A stretch of 63,778 bases of DNA from Thauera linaloolentis 47Lol = DSM 12138 (GTDB taxonomy: Bacteria; Pseudomonadota; Gammaproteobacteria; Burkholderiales; Rhodocyclaceae), in the NCBI RefSeq assembly GCF_000310205.1, contig NZ_AMXE01000012.1, positions 1 through 63,778 of the forward strand. Direction: 5' to 3'. The notes beneath the pieces are model-generated. The model was not told where the DNA came from. It ran no database searches and saw only the letters and a program-made list of their open reading frames with translations. Each line of letters starts with the position of its first letter. The first letter of the stretch is position 1. This document shows, piece by piece, positions 36,277-49,906 of this stretch. A program made the position numbers and the translations under genes.

Positions 36277-37173
36277 ATGAAGAAACATCTGCTCGCGATC
36301 GCCGTTACGGCACTGACCGCCGGTACGGTCATGGCGCAGGCCAATGACACCCTGGCGAAGATCAAGTCTTCAGGCAGCATCACCCTGGGTGTGCGTGAAT
36401 CCTCGGGTCTGGCCTATACCCTGGGCAATGGCAAGTATGTGGGCTTCCACACCGAGATGGCGGAGAACATCGTTCAGGATCTGCAGAAGGACGTGGGCCT
36501 GTCAAAGCTGAACGTCAAATACCAGCCCGTCACTTCGCAGAACCGCATCCCGCTGGTGGTCAATGGCACGGTCGATCTCGAATGCGGCTCCACCACCAAT
36601 GACCTGAACCGCCAGAAGGAGGTCGATTTCGCCAGCACCACCTATGTCGAGCAGGTGCGCATCGCGGTGAGGGCGGACTCCGACATCAGCGATGTCAAGG
36701 ATCTGGACGGCAAGACCGTGGCGACCACCACCGGTACCACCTCGGTCCAGTTGCTGCGCCAGAACAAGCGCGCGTCGGGCATCAAGTTCAAGGACATCAA
36801 TGGCAAGGATCACGCCGACAGCTTCCTGCTGCTCGAAACCGGCCGTGCCGATGCCTTCGTGATGGATGCCTCGATTCTGGCCGCCAACATTTCCAAGTCG
36901 AAGAACCCGAGCGGCTTCAAGATCGTCGGCGAGCCACTGTCGACCGAACCCATCGCCTGCATGCTGCGCAAGAACGATCCGGCTTTCCTGAAAGCGGTTA
37001 ACGATTCGATCGCTCGCCAGGTAAAGGATGGCACGCTCGAGAAATTGTGGGACAAGTGGTTCCTGCAGCCGATCCCGCCGACCAACACCGCCGTGGGGCT
37101 ACCGCTGTCCGACGCCACCCGCGAGGCCTGGAACAACCCCAACAACAAGCCCAAGGAAGCCTACAACGAGTAA
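36277..37173 (+). CDS. gltI: Glutamate/aspartate ABC transporter substrate-binding protein
   Basis: A 298-residue periplasmic solute-binding protein of the polar amino-acid type. The signal peptide is MKKHLLAIAVTALTAGTVMA (cleaved before Gln/Ala at about residue 21). LTGI-type features include ITLGVRESSGLAYTLGNGKYVGFHTEM, VDLECGSTTNDLNRQKEVDFA and VATTTGTTSVQLL, matching the GltI type for glutamate and aspartate. ATG 36277 follows GGGGCATGCA. It is first of gltIJKL, separated from gltJ by a hairpin that may raise its relative expression. Confidence 0.93.
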   Translation: MKKHLLAIAVTALTAGTVMAQANDTLAKIKSSGSITLGVRESSGLAYTLGNGKYVGFHTEMAENIVQDLQKDVGLSKLNVKYQPVTSQNRIPLVVNGTVDLECGSTTNDLNRQKEVDFASTTYVEQVRIAVRADSDISDVKDLDGKTVATTTGTTSVQLLRQNKRASGIKFKDINGKDHADSFLLLETGRADAFVMDASILAANISKSKNPSGFKIVGEPLSTEPIACMLRKNDPAFLKAVNDSIARQVKDGTLEKLWDKWFLQPIPPTNTAVGLPLSDATREAWNNPNNKPKEAYNE

Positions 37174-37190
37174 GCTTCGACCCTGAAAAC

Positions 37191-37229
37191 ACCCTTTCCC
37201 GCTCGGAAATCCGGCCGGAAAGGGTTTTT
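37191..37229 (+). terminator. Hairpin with T-run between gltI and gltJ
   Basis: ACCCTTTCC (37191-37199) pairs with GGAAAGGGT (37217-37225), and a T5 run follows (37225-37229). As it lies inside the operon, it is probably a partial terminator or mRNA 3' stabiliser favouring the binding protein. Confidence 0.75.
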
Positions 37230-37285
37230 CGATGGATGGCTGCACGCGCTGCGGGCAGCCGTTTCCGTACCTGAAAGGAAATCCT

Positions 37286-38041
37286 ATGGCTTGGGATTGG
37301 CAGATGTTTTGCGAAGACACCCTGGACCGCACGGTCCGCGAGGGCTGTTTTGGCAAGGACGGGGACATCACCTACCTCGACTGGATGCTGTCGGCATGGG
37401 GGTGGACGGTCTCCGTCTCCTTGCTGGCGCTGCTGCTGGCGCTGGTAGCAGGGGTGGTGATCGGCACGATACGCACTTTGCCGGACAGCAAATGGACGGT
37501 ACGTTTCGGCAACGCCTGGGTGGAGGTTTTCCGCAACATTCCGCTGCTGGTGCAGATCTTCCTCTGGTATCACGTCGTCCCGGCCATCTTCCCTGCCATG
37601 AAGTCCATGTCGGGTTTCGTGCTGGTGGTGCTGGCGCTGGGCTTCTTCACGTCGGCGCGGATCGCCGAGCAGGTGCGTTCGGGCATCCAGGCGCTGCCGC
37701 GCGGCCAGCGCCATGCGGGAATGGCCGTGGGCTTCACCACGTGGCAGACCTACCGCTATGTACTGCTGCCCAACGCCTTCCGCATCATCATTCCGCCGCT
37801 GACCAGCGAGACGATGAACATCTTCAAGAATTCGTCCGTGGCCTTCGCCGTGTCGGTGACCGAGCTGACCATGTTCGCCATGCAGGCGCAGGAAGAAACC
37901 GGCCGCGGCGTCGAGGTGTACCTGGCGGTGACCGGGCTGTACATCGTGTCGGCGTTCACGATCAACCGCATCATGACCTTCGTCGAGAAACGCGTGCGAG
38001 TGCCGGGCCTTGCGGCTCCCGGCGCAGCGGGAGGGCATTGA
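37286..38041 (+). CDS. gltJ: Glutamate/aspartate ABC transporter permease GltJ
   Basis: A 251-residue inner-membrane permease of the His/Glu/Gln type with five predicted helices. The coupling EAA loop is seen as EQVRSGIQALPRGQRHAGMAVGFTTWQTYRYVLLPNAFRIIIPP. The N-terminal block MAWDWQMFCEDTLDR matches GltJ. ATG 37286 with AAAGGAA upstream is chosen over in-frame 37232, which would lie in the terminator region. gltK begins three bases after its stop. Confidence 0.92.
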   Translation: MAWDWQMFCEDTLDRTVREGCFGKDGDITYLDWMLSAWGWTVSVSLLALLLALVAGVVIGTIRTLPDSKWTVRFGNAWVEVFRNIPLLVQIFLWYHVVPAIFPAMKSMSGFVLVVLALGFFTSARIAEQVRSGIQALPRGQRHAGMAVGFTTWQTYRYVLLPNAFRIIIPPLTSETMNIFKNSSVAFAVSVTELTMFAMQAQEETGRGVEVYLAVTGLYIVSAFTINRIMTFVEKRVRVPGLAAPGAAGGH

Positions 38042-38043
38042 AC

Positions 38044-38715
38044 ATGAACCTCTCGTTCGATTTCTCTTTCTACAGCTGGGATCTGGTCTCCAACTTCATT
38101 CTGAAGGGCTTGTATTTCAGCGTGATGTTGACCCTGGTGGCGACGCTGGGCGGCATCTTCTTCGGCACCTTGCTGGCGATGATGCGGCTGTCCGGCCGCA
38201 AGTGGCTGATCGTGCCGGCCACGATCTACGTGGACGGCATGCGCAGCATTCCGCTGGTGATGGTGATCCTGTGGTTTTTCCTGCTGGTGCCGCTGCTCAT
38301 CGGCGCGCCGATCGGCGCCGAAGCCTCGGCCACCGTCACCTTCATTGCCTTCGAGGCGGCGTATTTCTCCGAGATCATGCGTGCCGGCATCCAGTCCATC
38401 CCGCGCGGGCAGGTGTTCGCGGGGCAGGCGCTGGGCATGACCTACGGCCAGAACATGCGCCTGATCGTGTTGCCGCAGGCTTTCCGCAATATGCTGCCCG
38501 TACTGCTGACGCAGACCATCATCCTGTTCCAGGATACTTCGCTGGTCTACGCCATCGGTGCCTACGACATGCTCAAGGGCTTCGAAGTGGCGGGCAAGAA
38601 CTACGGTCGTCCGATCGAGGCCTTCATCGCTGCCGCCGTCGTCTACTTCGTGATCTGCTACAGCCTGTCGTGGCTGGTGAAGCGGCTGCACAAGAAGATC
38701 GCCATCATTCATTGA
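38044..38715 (+). CDS. gltK: Glutamate/aspartate ABC transporter permease GltK
   Basis: A 223-residue permease forming the heterodimeric channel with GltJ. It has VDGMRSIPLVMVILWFFLLVPLLIG and the EAA loop EIMRAGIQSIPRGQVFAGQALGMTYGQNMRLIVLPQAF. Length equals E. coli GltK (224). It lies directly after gltJ and 54 bases before gltL, all on one strand. Confidence 0.92.
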   Translation: MNLSFDFSFYSWDLVSNFILKGLYFSVMLTLVATLGGIFFGTLLAMMRLSGRKWLIVPATIYVDGMRSIPLVMVILWFFLLVPLLIGAPIGAEASATVTFIAFEAAYFSEIMRAGIQSIPRGQVFAGQALGMTYGQNMRLIVLPQAFRNMLPVLLTQTIILFQDTSLVYAIGAYDMLKGFEVAGKNYGRPIEAFIAAAVVYFVICYSLSWLVKRLHKKIAIIH

Positions 38716-38769
38716 CGGACGAAACAACAAGCTATCGCGTCGATTGCGAAGCTGCGTGAGGATTTATTC

Positions 38770-39507
38770 ATGATCGAACTCAAGAGCGTCTCCAAGTGGT
38801 ATGGCAGCTTCCAGGTACTCGACGATTGTTCCACCCGCATCGAAAAGGGCGAGGTCGTCGTGGTGTGCGGGCCGTCGGGTTCGGGGAAGTCCACGCTGAT
38901 CAAGACGATCAACGCACTGGAGCCCGTCCAGAAGGGCGAGATCTGGGTCAATGGCACGCCGGTGCATGACCCCAAGACCGATCTGCCCAAGCTGCGCAGT
39001 CATGTGGGCATGGTATTCCAGCACTTCGAGCTCTTTCCCCACCTGACGGTCACCCAGAACCTGACCATCGCCCAGGTGAAAGTGCTGCGGCGCAGCCTGG
39101 ACGAAGCTAGGAAGCGCGGCCTGAAGATGCTGGAGCGCGTGGGTCTGATGGCGCACAAGGACAAGTTTCCGGGGCAACTCTCGGGCGGCCAGCAGCAGCG
39201 CGTAGCCATTGCCCGCGCGCTGTCGATGGATCCCATCGTGATGCTGTTCGACGAGCCCACTTCAGCGCTGGACCCCGAGATGGTGGGCGAAGTGCTGGAC
39301 GTGATGGTCAGCCTGGCCAATGAAGGCATGACGATGATGTGTGTGACGCACGAAATGGGCTTTGCCCGGAAAGTGGCCAGCCGTGTGATCTTCATGGACG
39401 TGGGCGGGAAGATCCTGGAAGACTGCACGAAGGAGGATTTCTTCGGAAACCCCGACGCGCGCCAGCCGCGAACCAAGGACTTCCTCGGCAAGATATTGCA
39501 GCATTGA
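38770..39507 (+). CDS. gltL: Glutamate/aspartate ABC transporter ATPase GltL
   Basis: A 245-residue ABC ATPase of the polar amino-acid class. It has Walker [10 protein letters not shown] (about residues 34-42), Q-loop [13 protein letters not shown], signature [15 protein letters not shown], Walker [15 protein letters not shown] and the switch His in [10 protein letters not shown]. It energises the GltJK channel. The last gene of the operon, it is followed by a near-perfect terminator. Confidence 0.95.
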   Translation: MIELKSVSKWYGSFQVLDDCSTRIEKGEVVVVCGPSGSGKSTLIKTINALEPVQKGEIWVNGTPVHDPKTDLPKLRSHVGMVFQHFELFPHLTVTQNLTIAQVKVLRRSLDEARKRGLKMLERVGLMAHKDKFPGQLSGGQQQRVAIARALSMDPIVMLFDEPTSALDPEMVGEVLDVMVSLANEGMTMMCVTHEMGFARKVASRVIFMDVGGKILEDCTKEDFFGNPDARQPRTKDFLGKILQH

Positions 39508-39532
39508 CGTTTGCAGGCCTTTGCCCGGCTCG

Positions 39533-39559
39533 AAAAAGCACCCCGCGGGGTGCTTTTTT
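39533..39559 (+). terminator. Intrinsic terminator of the gltIJKL operon
   Basis: AAAAAGCACCCC and GGGGTGCTTTTT flank a GC centre (39533-39558) to form a nearly perfect palindrome ending in a T6 run. Confidence 0.9.
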
Positions 39560-39627
39560 ATCGCCGGAATTTTCGCACCGGGCCTGGGCGTTTATGATGC
39601 TGCAGCCATACGTACGAAAACCAGTTC

Positions 39628-42447
39628 ATGTCCATTCCCCAGATTCCGTGGCTTCCTTCTGCCTCACCCGCGGCGGCACCCGCTGTCTTCGAGCGCGGCG
39701 GCGACTTTGCCGCCTGCGCCGACCCATCGGAACGCAAGCGTATCGAGATCGCGCTGGATGCGCTCGCGAGGCGCTATGCCCAGTTGTCCGGCGTCGCGTT
39801 CTACCAGGCGGTGTGCCGTCATCTGGTCGAGACGCTGGATCTGGGCTCGGTGTTCGTCGGTGCGCTGTCCACAGGGGGCGACAGGATCGACGTCCAGGCG
39901 GGCTGGAGCAGGAGTGGAGCGCTCGCGCCCTGGTCATATGCCCTGGAGGGAACCCCGTGCGCGGAGGTCATTCAGGGCGGTCCGCGGCTGTACCCCACGG
40001 GGGGCGCGGACACCTTCTCCCCTCACAAGGCGCTGCGTGACAGGCAGATCGAGGCCTATTGCGGAACACCGCTGCTCGACAAGCATGGCAGGGCCATCGG
40101 CTTGATCGTGGCCTTGAGTTCAGGCCCGCTGATCGATGCGCACGACGTCAATACGCTGCTGGACGTGTTCGACGACCGGGTCAGCGCCGAGATGCAGCGC
40201 GAGGCCGCCGAAGCCGCGCTGAATCGCCGCATCGCGGTCGAGGGGCTGATTGCGCGCTTGTCGACCGAACTCATTCTCGTCGCCCCTGATGCCCTGGACA
40301 GCGCGCTCGACCGTGCGCTCCGGCTGGTCGGGGAGTTTGCCGGCGTCGAGCGCGCCTCCGTCTGCCAGATGGCGCGCAATAGCGGGCAGGTCGACAACAC
40401 CCACGAGTGGTGCGCTGCAGGCATCCCGCCGCAGCGCCTGGTGCTCCAAGGCATCCGCTTCGACGACGACTTCATGGCCAGCCGCCTCATCCGCACCCAC
40501 TCGCTGGCCGTGATGGATGACGTCCGGGCCTTGCCGGCCGACGAGTGGCCTGAGCGCGAATGGCTCTGCGAAGCCGGCTTCCGTTCCATCCTGATGGCGC
40601 CGATGGTCTCCGACACGCGCCTGATCGGTTTCGTGAGCCTGAGCATGACGACGGCCCCGCGGCGCTGGAGCGACGAGGACCGCATCCTGGTGCGGCTCGT
40701 CAGCAACGCTGTCAGCAGCCTGCTAGAACGCAAGCGCGCCGAGGATGGGCGCAGGCTGGCTGCGAGCGTGTTCACCAACGCGAACGAGGCGATCATGATC
40801 ACCGACCCCCAGGGGGCGATCATCGACGTCAACGCCGCTTTCACCCGCATCACCGGCTATCCGCGCGACGAGGTGCTCGGCCGCACCCCGCACTTGCTGT
40901 CGTCCGGCCATCATGACAAGCACTTCTATGCCGAACTGTGGCGCGCATTGTCCGAAGACGGACAGTGGCAGGGCGAGATCTGGAACCGAAGGCGCAACGG
41001 CGACGACTACGTCGAATGGCTGACGATCAGCGCGCTGCGCGACGAGCACGGCGAGATCAGCCACTATCTGGCGCTGTTCTCCGACATCAGCGCACAGAAG
41101 GCGCACCAGTCCCAGCTCGAATACATCGCCCATTTCGACGCCCTGACCGGCTTGCCCAATCGCGTGCTGCTGCATGACCGGCTCGAGCGCGCAATGGCGC
41201 AGGCGAGACGAAGCGGAAGGCTGGTGGTGGCCGCCTATATCGATCTGGACGGTTTCAAGGCGGTCAATGATCGGCACGGCCACCAGATGGGCGACCAGTT
41301 GCTTGCGGAACTGGCAATGCGCATGCGCACGACGCTGCGCGAAGGCGACAGCGTGTCGCGCCTGGGCGGCGACGAGTTCTTCGCGGTACTCGTCGAGCTT
41401 CCCGATCCGACCGCCTGCCTGCAGCTCGTGCAGCGCCTGCTGGGCGTGCTGGCGCAGCGCGTCCCGCTCGGCGGCGTGGAACTGCAGGTTTCGGCGAGCA
41501 TCGGGCTCGCCTTCTATCCGCAGGGCGAGGAGGTCGACGCGGACCAGTTGCTGAGGCAGGCCGATCTGGCCATGTACCAGGCCAAGCTGACGGGCAAGAA
41601 CCGCTTCCACGTGTTCGACGCCGTGCAGGACCGCAGCGTGCGGGGCCAGCACCAGACATTGGTGCGAATAGAGCAAGGCCTTGAACGGGGCGAGTTCGTG
41701 CTGCACTACCAGCCCAAGGTCAATATGCGCAGCGGCCAACTGATCGGCGCCGAAGCACTGATCCGCTGGCAGCATCCGGAAGAGGGACTGGTCGGGCCGG
41801 CGGCCTTCCTGCCCGTCATCGAGAACCATCCATTGGCGATACGGCTGGGGGAATGGGTCATCGGCAGCGCGCTGGCGCAGGTAGCTGCGTGGCAGGGCGA
41901 GGGGCTGCGGGTGCCGGTGAGCGTCAACATCGGAGCACATCACCTGCAGGTGGCGGATTTCATGCCCCGCCTCTGCCGCCTGCTCGCCGCGCGCCCGGAG
42001 GTGCCGCCAGCCATGCTCGAGCTCGAAGTGCTGGAAAGCAGCGCGCTCGAAAGCCTGCAGCAGGCGTCGCGCGTCATCGAGGCATGCGCCGAGATCGGCG
42101 TGTCGTTCGCGCTCGACGACTTCGGAACGGGTTATTCGTCGCTCGCCTATCTGAAGCGTCTGCCTGCCGCATGCCTGAAGATCGACCAGATGTTCGTGCG
42201 CGACATGCTCCACGACTCCGAGGATCGCGCCATCCTGCAGGCCATCATCGGTCTGGCGAGCGCTTTTCGGCGCAAGGTGATCGCCGAGGGCGTGGAAACC
42301 ATCGAGCAGGGCGCGCTGCTGCTCGAACTGGGCTGTGAGACGGCGCAGGGTTTCTACATTTCACGTCCGCTGCCGGCAGCCGATCTCCCGGGCTGGGCGG
42401 CCGGCTGGCTGCCGCCGGAGGACTGGCGCAGCGTGCCCCGCGCCTGA
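39628..42447 (+). CDS. GAF-GAF-PAS-GGDEF-EAL cyclic-di-GMP signalling protein
   Basis: A 939-residue cytoplasmic protein with no membrane segment. Domains in order: GAF-like (about residues 40-190), second GAF (about 215-370), PAS (about 375-490; ANEAIMITDPQGAIIDVNAAFTRITGY), GGDEF and EAL. The cyclase motif GGDEF is intact at 580-584, and FDALTGLPNR opens the domain. The EAL motif is intact at 709-711 (AEALIRW), with DDFGTGYSSLAYLKRLP and AEGVET present, so both activities are possible. The net direction (synthesis or breakdown) cannot be read from sequence. It stands alone between gltL and fumarase. Confidence 0.93.
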   Translation: MSIPQIPWLPSASPAAAPAVFERGGDFAACADPSERKRIEIALDALARRYAQLSGVAFYQAVCRHLVETLDLGSVFVGALSTGGDRIDVQAGWSRSGALAPWSYALEGTPCAEVIQGGPRLYPTGGADTFSPHKALRDRQIEAYCGTPLLDKHGRAIGLIVALSSGPLIDAHDVNTLLDVFDDRVSAEMQREAAEAALNRRIAVEGLIARLSTELILVAPDALDSALDRALRLVGEFAGVERASVCQMARNSGQVDNTHEWCAAGIPPQRLVLQGIRFDDDFMASRLIRTHSLAVMDDVRALPADEWPEREWLCEAGFRSILMAPMVSDTRLIGFVSLSMTTAPRRWSDEDRILVRLVSNAVSSLLERKRAEDGRRLAASVFTNANEAIMITDPQGAIIDVNAAFTRITGYPRDEVLGRTPHLLSSGHHDKHFYAELWRALSEDGQWQGEIWNRRRNGDDYVEWLTISALRDEHGEISHYLALFSDISAQKAHQSQLEYIAHFDALTGLPNRVLLHDRLERAMAQARRSGRLVVAAYIDLDGFKAVNDRHGHQMGDQLLAELAMRMRTTLREGDSVSRLGGDEFFAVLVELPDPTACLQLVQRLLGVLAQRVPLGGVELQVSASIGLAFYPQGEEVDADQLLRQADLAMYQAKLTGKNRFHVFDAVQDRSVRGQHQTLVRIEQGLERGEFVLHYQPKVNMRSGQLIGAEALIRWQHPEEGLVGPAAFLPVIENHPLAIRLGEWVIGSALAQVAAWQGEGLRVPVSVNIGAHHLQVADFMPRLCRLLAARPEVPPAMLELEVLESSALESLQQASRVIEACAEIGVSFALDDFGTGYSSLAYLKRLPAACLKIDQMFVRDMLHDSEDRAILQAIIGLASAFRRKVIAEGVETIEQGALLLELGCETAQGFYISRPLPAADLPGWAAGWLPPEDWRSVPRA

Positions 42448-42466
42448 GCGCGCCGCGCCGCTGGCG

Positions 42467-42493
42467 AACCCGGCCATGGGGATGGCCGGGTTT
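42467..42493. terminator. Hairpin between convergent diguanylate cyclase and fumarase genes
   Basis: AACCCGGCCAT (42467-42477) pairs with ATGGCCGGGTT (42482-42492) around GGGG. A short T3 follows on the plus strand; the position between two convergent stops suggests it serves both. Confidence 0.65.
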
Positions 42494-42511
42494 CGTTGCA
42501 TGGCGGGGGTG

Positions 42512-44044
42512 TCAGGCAACTGCGACCGGGATCTTGCCGATCTTCGCCTGCCATTCCTTCGGGCCGGTGTTGTGCACACTTGTGCCGTTGGCGTCCACGG
42601 CGACGGTCACGGGCATGTCCTGCACCGTGAATTCGTAGATCGCTTCCATGCCCAGATCGGCGAAGCCGACGATCTTCGCTTCCTTGATCGCTTTCGACAC
42701 CAGATAGGCCGAGCCGCCGACCGCCATCAGGTAAGCCGATTTGTTGTCCTTGATCGCGTCGATCGCGACCGGGCCGCGCTCGGACTTGCCGATCATCGAG
42801 ATCAGGCCGGTCTTTTCCAGCATCATGCGGGTGAACTTGTCCATGCGGGTGGCGGTGGTGGGGCCGGCCGGGCCGACGACTTCATCGCGCACCGGGTCGA
42901 CCGGGCCGACGTAGTAGATGACGCGGTTGGTGAAATCCACCGGCAGCTTTTCGCCTTTCTCGAGCATGTCGGCAATGCGCTTGTGCGCGGCGTCGCGGCC
43001 GGTGAGCATCTTGCCGTTGAGCAGCAGGATCTGGCCCGGCTTCCACGACGCCACTTCTTCCTTGGTCAGCGTGTCGAGGTCGACGCGGGTGGCGACGTTG
43101 GTGTCCGCCTTCCAGGTGACTTGCGGCCAGTCTTCCAGCCTTGGCGTTTCCAGCGTCGCCGGGCCGGAGCCGTCGAGGTGGAAATGGACGTGGCGCGTCG
43201 CTGCACAGTTGGGGATCATCGCGACCGGCAGCGAGGCGGCGTGGGTCGGGTAGTCCATGATCTTGACGTCGAGCACGGTGGTGAGGCCGCCCAGTCCCTG
43301 GGCGCCGATGCCCAGTGCGTTGACCTTGTCCATCAGTTCGAGGCGCAGTTCTTCGACGCGCGTGAGCGCGGCGCCGGAAGCGGCCTTCTCGCGCAGTTCG
43401 TGGATGTTCACGGGCTCCATCAGCGATTCCTTGGCCAGCAGCATTGCCTTTTCCGGCGTGCCGCCGATGCCGATGCCGAGGATGCCCGGCGGACACCAGC
43501 CGGCGCCCATGGTCGGCACGGTCTTGAGCACCCAGTCGACGATCGAGTCGGACGGATTGAGCATGACCATCTTCGACTTGTTCTCCGAGCCGCCGCCCTT
43601 GGCCGCACAGATGATCTCGACATGGTCGCCGGGCACGATCTCGTAATGCACCACCGCGGGGGTGTTGTCCTTGCTGTTCCGGCGCTTGCCGGCCGGGTCG
43701 AGCAGCACCGAGGCGCGCAGCTTGTTGTCCGGGTTGTTGTAGGCGCGGCGCACGCCTTCGTTCACCATCTCCTGGACGCTCAGTTTCGCGTCCCACTGCA
43801 CGTTCATGCCCACCTTGAGGAATACGACCGCGATGCCGGTGTCCTGGCAGATGGGGCGATGGCCCTCGGCGCACATGCGGGAATTGGTCAGGATCTGGGC
43901 GATGGCGTCCTTCGCCGCCGGGCTCTCCTCGCGCTCGTAGGCTTTGCCAAGCGCCTGGATGTAGTCGAGCGGGTGGTAGTAGCTGATGTACTGGAACGCA
44001 TCCGCAATCGACTGAATGAGGTCTTCTTCGCGAATAATCGTCAT
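42512..44044 (-). CDS. fumA: Class I (Fe-S) fumarate hydratase
   Basis: A 510-residue class I fumarase interconverting fumarate and malate with an oxygen-sensitive 4Fe-4S cluster. Cluster and active-site blocks: RPICQDTGIAVVF, GAGWCPPGILGIGIGGTPEKAM, and PNCAATRHVHFHLDGSGP. The C-terminal swivel domain has AGPTTATRMDKFTRMML, AVDANGTSVHNTGP. Length agrees with FumA/FumB (about 548) and the shorter betaproteobacterial forms. ATG 44044 was chosen over a frame starting at 44068. It is divergent from acs, with 272 bases between the starts. Confidence 0.93.
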   Translation of the reverse strand: MTIIREEDLIQSIADAFQYISYYHPLDYIQALGKAYEREESPAAKDAIAQILTNSRMCAEGHRPICQDTGIAVVFLKVGMNVQWDAKLSVQEMVNEGVRRAYNNPDNKLRASVLLDPAGKRRNSKDNTPAVVHYEIVPGDHVEIICAAKGGGSENKSKMVMLNPSDSIVDWVLKTVPTMGAGWCPPGILGIGIGGTPEKAMLLAKESLMEPVNIHELREKAASGAALTRVEELRLELMDKVNALGIGAQGLGGLTTVLDVKIMDYPTHAASLPVAMIPNCAATRHVHFHLDGSGPATLETPRLEDWPQVTWKADTNVATRVDLDTLTKEEVASWKPGQILLLNGKMLTGRDAAHKRIADMLEKGEKLPVDFTNRVIYYVGPVDPVRDEVVGPAGPTTATRMDKFTRMMLEKTGLISMIGKSERGPVAIDAIKDNKSAYLMAVGGSAYLVSKAIKEAKIVGFADLGMEAIYEFTVQDMPVTVAVDANGTSVHNTGPKEWQAKIGKIPVAVA

Positions 44045-44158
44045 GGCGCTTGGTCTCCGGGATGACATAGGGGCAGAATGCCGAGGTTCGATCGGGATTC
44101 GATCAAGCGGCGGATTTTAGCATCGCGTATCGGCCGCGTCCTCGAAGGGGGACGGGCG

Positions 44159-44179
44159 CCTGTGTAAGTCCTGTGTAAG
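44159..44179. promoter_or_regulatory. Tandem CCTGTGTAAG repeats upstream of acs
   Basis: The decamer CCTGTGTAAG occurs twice, at 44159-44168 and 44170-44179, with a period of 11 bases (one helical turn), in the gap between the divergent fumarase and acs genes. An AT-rich stretch TACATATTCTTAAAT follows directly. Such phasing is typical of tandem regulator sites; the regulator is unknown. Confidence 0.45.
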
Positions 44180-44316
44180 ATACATATTCTTAAATGCACT
44201 GCATTCGGCTGCAGCCGGGCGATTGACTGTCGCAACCATTTCAAGGCCGGAACCAACCGGTCGACGACCCGCAAAGGGTCAGCTTCAACCATTTGATCAG
44301 TTGAGGAGAGGTGAGC

Positions 44317-46281
<1,965 letters not shown>

Positions 46282-46289
46282 TCCGTCCA

Positions 46290-46352
46290 GGCCGGGCCGC
46301 AAGGGCCCGGCCGCAACGAACGACAGGGAAAGACCCGGCCACGAAGCCGGGC
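46290..46352 (+). terminator. Stem-loops after acs
   Basis: GGCCGGGCC (46290-46298) pairs with GGCCCGGCC (46304-46312). A second weaker stem CCCGGC/GCCGGG lies at about 46334-46352. Neither has a T-run, so read-through into the kinase operon is possible. The rest of the 269-base gap holds no recognisable gene. Confidence 0.4.
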
Positions 46353-46550
46353 GGGGGAGAGGAGGCGAGCGTGTGTAGAACGCCGCCACCTGTACGTGCG
46401 ATGCGCCTAACCTGCCTGCAAGAGCGGGGGGCGCATTCGTTTTCTGCTGGCGGACCGCCCCGGGCAGGCAGTGCCTTTCCGGGTAGTTGGCGCGGCCGCA
46501 GTGCGGCAAGCGTGGGTTTTTTGCCGGAGAGCAGACATCATGGGGGGATC

Positions 46551-46751
46551 ATGATGCGCAAGGGACTCGCAGGGCAGCGTCTGGTCGCGGTGTTCATCGC
46601 AGGCGTCCTGCTGCTCAATTTTCCATTGCTGTCGCTGTTTGACCGGCCATTGTCGCTGTTCGGACTGCCACTGCTGCACGTGTATCTGTTCGCGGTCTGG
46701 GGCGGGCTGATCGCCGCCGTGGGCTGGATCGTCGAGCGCGGGGCGCGCTGA
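46551..46751 (+). CDS. Small membrane protein preceding symporter-kinase
   Basis: A 66-residue protein with two hydrophobic segments (about residues 12-28 and 36-58): a GQRLVAVFIAGVLLLNFPLLSLFDRP hairpin and then PLLHVYLFAVWGGLIAAVGWIVER. Small two-helix proteins of this kind (DUF3311-like) often precede sodium:solute symporters and may be accessory subunits. ATG 46551 or 46554 could be used. The kinase gene starts 11 bases after its stop. Confidence 0.72.
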   Translation: MMRKGLAGQRLVAVFIAGVLLLNFPLLSLFDRPLSLFGLPLLHVYLFAVWGGLIAAVGWIVERGAR

Positions 46752-46761
46752 GGGCAGGCGG

Positions 46762-49503
<2,742 letters not shown>

Positions 49504-49534
49504 CATAGAATGGCGCAGGAGGGAGGAGAAACGC

Positions 49535-49903
49535 ATGGCCAAGAAGATCCTGATTGCAGACGATGAACAAAATATCGTCATATCCCTGGAATTCCTCATG
49601 AAGCGGGAGGGCTTCGAGGTAGTGGTGGCAAACGATGGCGAGGAGGCGGCGAGGCGCATCCGCAGCGACTGTCCGGACCTGGTCCTGCTCGACGTGATGA
49701 TGCCCAAGAAGAGCGGCTTCGAGGTTTGCCAGGAGATCAAGGCCGATCCGGCCATGGCCGCGGTCCGCATCCTGATGCTGACGGCCAAGGGGCGCGACAC
49801 CGAGGTGGCGAAGGGCCTGGCCCTGGGGGCGGACGCCTACATGACGAAGCCGTTCTCGACCAAGGAACTGGTGGAGAAGGTGCGCGGTCTGCTGGGGGCC
49901 TGA
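49535..49903 (+). CDS. Single-domain response regulator
   Basis: A 122-residue CheY-like receiver with no output domain. The acidic pocket is DDE (residues 9-11), phospho-acceptor Asp53 in LVLLDVMMP, Thr/Ala in MLTAKG and Lys105 in YMTKPFS; every key residue is intact. It follows the symporter-kinase by 31 bases and precedes the exonuclease fusion by 3. It is thus the likely kinase partner, but differs from CrbR, which carries a LuxR-type DNA-binding domain. It must act through protein contact or feed a phosphorelay. Confidence 0.9.
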   Translation: MAKKILIADDEQNIVISLEFLMKREGFEVVVANDGEEAARRIRSDCPDLVLLDVMMPKKSGFEVCQEIKADPAMAAVRILMLTAKGRDTEVAKGLALGADAYMTKPFSTKELVEKVRGLLGA

Positions 49904-49906
49904 GCG

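Noticed and set aside
49535-49903. Calling the response regulator crbR
   Set aside because: CrbR carries a LuxR-type DNA-binding domain; this protein is a bare receiver of 122 residues.
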